Source: Gammaproteobacteria bacterium (lineage in GTDB: Bacteria > Gemmatimonadota > Gemmatimonadetes > Longimicrobiales > Gaopeijiaceae). Taken from it: a stretch of 5,427 nucleotides of DNA. Shown here one piece after another: positions 3,437-5,427 of this stretch (its first letter is position 1; each line of letters opens with the position of its first letter). The DNA lies in NCBI GenBank assembly GCA_024638345.1, contig JAHEKL010000192.1, forward strand, positions 1-5,427, in the 5' to 3' direction. The notes under the pieces were generated by a model. It was not told the origin of the DNA, ran no database searches, and saw nothing but the letters and a program-made list of their open reading frames with translations. Made by a program: the position numbers and the translations under genes.

Positions 3437-5427
3437 ACCTCCCTTTCTCTGTGAGACTCGCCTTGATGGAGGGTCGCTCCGGGGTTCGTCGGGTTGGATG
3501 GTTCCTCGGGGCGGTCGCGCTCGGAGTGGCGGCTCTCGTGTCCGTCTACAGCTTCCAGCGCGACGCGGCGGCCTCGGCCCGTAGCGAGGCGCGGGACCTG
3601 TTGGGCGGGGATCTCAGGCTCCAGGGATCCAGCCCCTTCGACGAGAGGGTTCTCGAGGTCCTGGACTCATTGGCGGCCGAGGGAGCGCGGGTGGCCGTCG
3701 GGACGAGCCTGGCCTCAGTCGTTTCCGTGCCGGGCTCCGGCCGAGCCCGCTTGCTGCAGGTCAACGCCGTGGACGGGCGGTTTCCAGCGGCGGGGGACTT
3801 CCAGCAGCAGCCTGCGGGCATCTGGGACCGGCTACCGGACGGCGGGGGGGTGTTGGCCGATCCCCAGGTCTTCGAGCAGCTCGAGGTCGGCGTCGGAGAA
3901 GCCGTTCGGGTGGGCGGACTCGATCTGATGGTCCGGGGTTGGGTCCGGGACCTCCCGGTGGACTTCGGGATCGAGTGGGTCGCGGGCCCACCTATCTACA
4001 TGTCCCTGGACGACCTTCCGGAGACCGGTCTGACGGGCTTCGGAAGCCTGGCGCAGTACCGCGCCTGGGTCCGGCTTCCGGACGGGGAGGACGCCCCAGA
4101 GCTGCGCGAGAGATACAGAGAAGAGCTCCGACTTTCCGGAGTCTCGATCGACACGGCCCAGCGCGAGGCGGAGGGCTTCGCCTCCGGGTTCGAGAATCTG
4201 TCCCGGTTCCTCGGGCTCGTCGGATTGCTGGCCCTTCTTCTGGGCGGGATCGGGGTCGGGAGCGCCGTGAACGTGTATCTGCGGGAGCGGCGGCCTTCGA
4301 TGGCGGTCCTGAGGTGCATCGGGGCGAAGCGAGGAACACTCGTTCGCGCCTATCTGCTTCAAGCGGGAGCCCTGGGTGCCCTCGGGGCGGGCGTCGGGGT
4401 CGGAATGGGTCTGTTGATCCAGTTCTCACTTCCAATGCTCTTGGGTGAAGTGCTTCCCTTCCAGGTTACACCGGCCCTGCATCCGGAAGCCCTGATCGTC
4501 GGATGGATCCTGGGGGCCTGGGTGGCGGTTCTCTTCTCGTTGTTTCCGCTGCTGGAGGTACACGGAGTCTCCCCACTGGGCGCTCTCCGGGTCGAGGTGG
4601 AGCCCACTCACTACGCCGCGTCGTCGGGGGGTTGGTTGGTCGGTCTCCTGCTGATCGCGAGCCTCTTCGCGCTCACCGCCTTTCAGCTGGCGGACGCCGA
4701 GCAGGCCGCGGTCGTCACCGGCTCCACAGTAGCGGTGATCGGACTCCTCGCTCTGGTGTCGACGGGGCTGGCCCGAGGGTCGCGGGCAGCCCTGCCCTCC
4801 GGCTCGCCCTTTCCGGTCCGCCAGGGACTTTCCGGCCTCTACCGCCCAGGGAACCAGACTGGCGCCGTCGTCACGGCGCTGGGTGTAGGTGCGTTTCTCA
4901 TGAGTGCGCTGCTCGTGGTCGAGTCGCGACTGCGAGCGGAGCTCGAGGTGGAGCTGGGACCCGATCGCCCAACGCTCCTGCTCTTCGACATTCAGAGGGA
5001 TCAGACGGAGGGGATCACAGCTCTCCTGAGAAGCGAGGGGATCGACGACGACCTCCTTCCGATCGTGCCGGCTCGGCTGGAGGCGGTAGACGGCGTGCCG
5101 GTCGAGCAGATTCTCCGCGACGGTGTGCGACGGCGACGCTGGATGTACAGCCGTCTGTACCGAAATACGTATCGGGCGGAGCTGGGCTCCGCCGAGCAGC
5201 TGACGGTAGGTCGATGGTGGAGCGGGCCGGGGGAGGATCCACCGATGGTCCGGAATGCTGTCCGTGCCGGGGCCGCACGCGTCTCTCTCGAGGCCGATCT
5301 GGCGGAGGGACTAGGAGTGGAGATCGGGGACCAGCTCGTCTGGGACGTTCAGGGGGTCCCGGTAGTCTCCGTCGTCACATCGCTGCGTGAAGTGGAATGG
5401 TCCTCGGTCCAGCCCAACTTCTTCGCG
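3433..5427 (+). CDS. ybbP: ABC transporter permease YbbP, FtsX-like (3' end beyond the window)
   Basis: The frame is open for 665 codons to the window edge. E. coli YbbP is about 800 residues, so roughly 140 are missing. Visible topology: TM1 (about 21-40), first extracytoplasmic domain (about 41-256), the first FtsX core with TM2 (259-282), TM3 (about 306-332) and TM4 (about 352-375), closed by the typical GVSPLGALR (378-386), a middle pair TM5 (400-420) and TM6 (426-447), TM7 (477-497) after RPGNQTGAVVTALG (471-484), and a second extracytoplasmic domain from 498. The last residues, REVEWSSVQPNFFA, match the stretch that precedes the second FtsX core in YbbP-type permeases, so three more helices are expected outside the window, giving ten. 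TTG 3433 is preferred: it overlaps the ybbA stop, has GGAGGG upstream, and gives the NLPFSVRLAL start usual for the family. It should work with YbbA and the TesA-like lipoprotein on apolar substrates at the outer face of the inner membrane. Confidence 0.92.
   Translation, partial: MNLPFSVRLALMEGRSGVRRVGWFLGAVALGVAALVSVYSFQRDAAASARSEARDLLGGDLRLQGSSPFDERVLEVLDSLAAEGARVAVGTSLASVVSVPGSGRARLLQVNAVDGRFPAAGDFQQQPAGIWDRLPDGGGVLADPQVFEQLEVGVGEAVRVGGLDLMVRGWVRDLPVDFGIEWVAGPPIYMSLDDLPETGLTGFGSLAQYRAWVRLPDGEDAPELRERYREELRLSGVSIDTAQREAEGFASGFENLSRFLGLVGLLALLLGGIGVGSAVNVYLRERRPSMAVLRCIGAKRGTLVRAYLLQAGALGALGAGVGVGMGLLIQFSLPMLLGEVLPFQVTPALHPEALIVGWILGAWVAVLFSLFPLLEVHGVSPLGALRVEVEPTHYAASSGGWLVGLLLIASLFALTAFQLADAEQAAVVTGSTVAVIGLLALVSTGLARGSRAALPSGSPFPVRQGLSGLYRPGNQTGAVVTALGVGAFLMSALLVVESRLRAELEVELGPDRPTLLLFDIQRDQTEGITALLRSEGIDDDLLPIVPARLEAVDGVPVEQILRDGVRRRRWMYSRLYRNTYRAELGSAEQLTVGRWWSGPGEDPPMVRNAVRAGAARVSLEADLAEGLGVEIGDQLVWDVQGVPVVSVVTSLREVEWSSVQPNFFA

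Noticed and set aside
3832..4362. Minus-strand open frame of 176 codons opposite ybbP
   Set aside because: It is antisense to the first periplasmic domain and first FtsX core of YbbP, with no recognisable protein features and no ribosome site considered convincing.
4503..5390. Plus-strand open frame of 295 codons in the right part of the window
   Set aside because: It runs out of frame inside ybbP. The Arg/Gly/Ser-rich product has no domain, while the ybbP frame shows transmembrane helices and family motifs across the same span.
2750..5427. Reading the ABC pair as LolCDE or MacB
   Set aside because: The permease has the long ten-helix YbbP layout with two extracytoplasmic domains and the PNFF stretch, and it sits divergent from a TesA-like gene. 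No MacA-like or second Lol permease gene is seen.
1..5427. Mobile element, CRISPR array, tRNA/rRNA or defence system
   Set aside because: No direct-repeat arrays, terminal inverted repeats, transposase or integrase motifs, tRNA-like folds or nuclease/effector domains were seen; the genes are envelope and RNA-metabolism functions.

Overview
The window is GC-rich, dense bacterial DNA, apparently from a Gram-negative (diderm) organism. It carries a lipoprotein-type periplasmic esterase, an envelope ABC transporter, and GTG/TTG starts next to ATG starts. The gene content and protein style recall Gemmatimonadota or a similar GC-rich phylum. That placement is an inference from memory, not a search result.

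Layout. At the left edge (1-209, minus) is the N-terminal part of a small or medium membrane protein that runs out of the window. A short divergent intergenic stretch (210-276) follows. A plus-strand gene for a Rho-type hexameric RNA helicase ATPase (277-1467) comes next. It has a complete motor core, but the N-terminal Rho_N helical domain is missing and several primary RNA-site residues are replaced. It converges with a minus-strand pair: a membrane-anchored SRPBCC protein (1460-1993) and, upstream of it, a TesA-like SGNH esterase lipoprotein (1993-2757). Divergent from the esterase, on the plus strand, are ybbA (ABC ATPase, 2750-3436) and ybbP (FtsX-type permease, 3433 to beyond the window end).

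How the genes fit together. The esterase/ATPase/permease trio has the same divergent order as tesA-ybbA-ybbP in E. coli. It probably forms an envelope machine in which YbbAP couples ATP hydrolysis to moving a hydrophobic or lipid-like substrate to the TesA-like hydrolase. Here the hydrolase carries a lipobox, so it should be membrane-tethered, and it is translationally coupled to an SRPBCC protein that probably faces the same compartment.

The most unusual structural point is compaction. From 277 to 5427 there is no intergenic base. All four gene junctions overlap (8, 1, 8 and 4 bp), including one convergent and one divergent junction. The divergent junction is the 8-bp palindrome ATGCGCAT, which holds both start codons. 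No tRNA, rRNA, CRISPR array, insertion sequence or convincing intrinsic terminator was seen.
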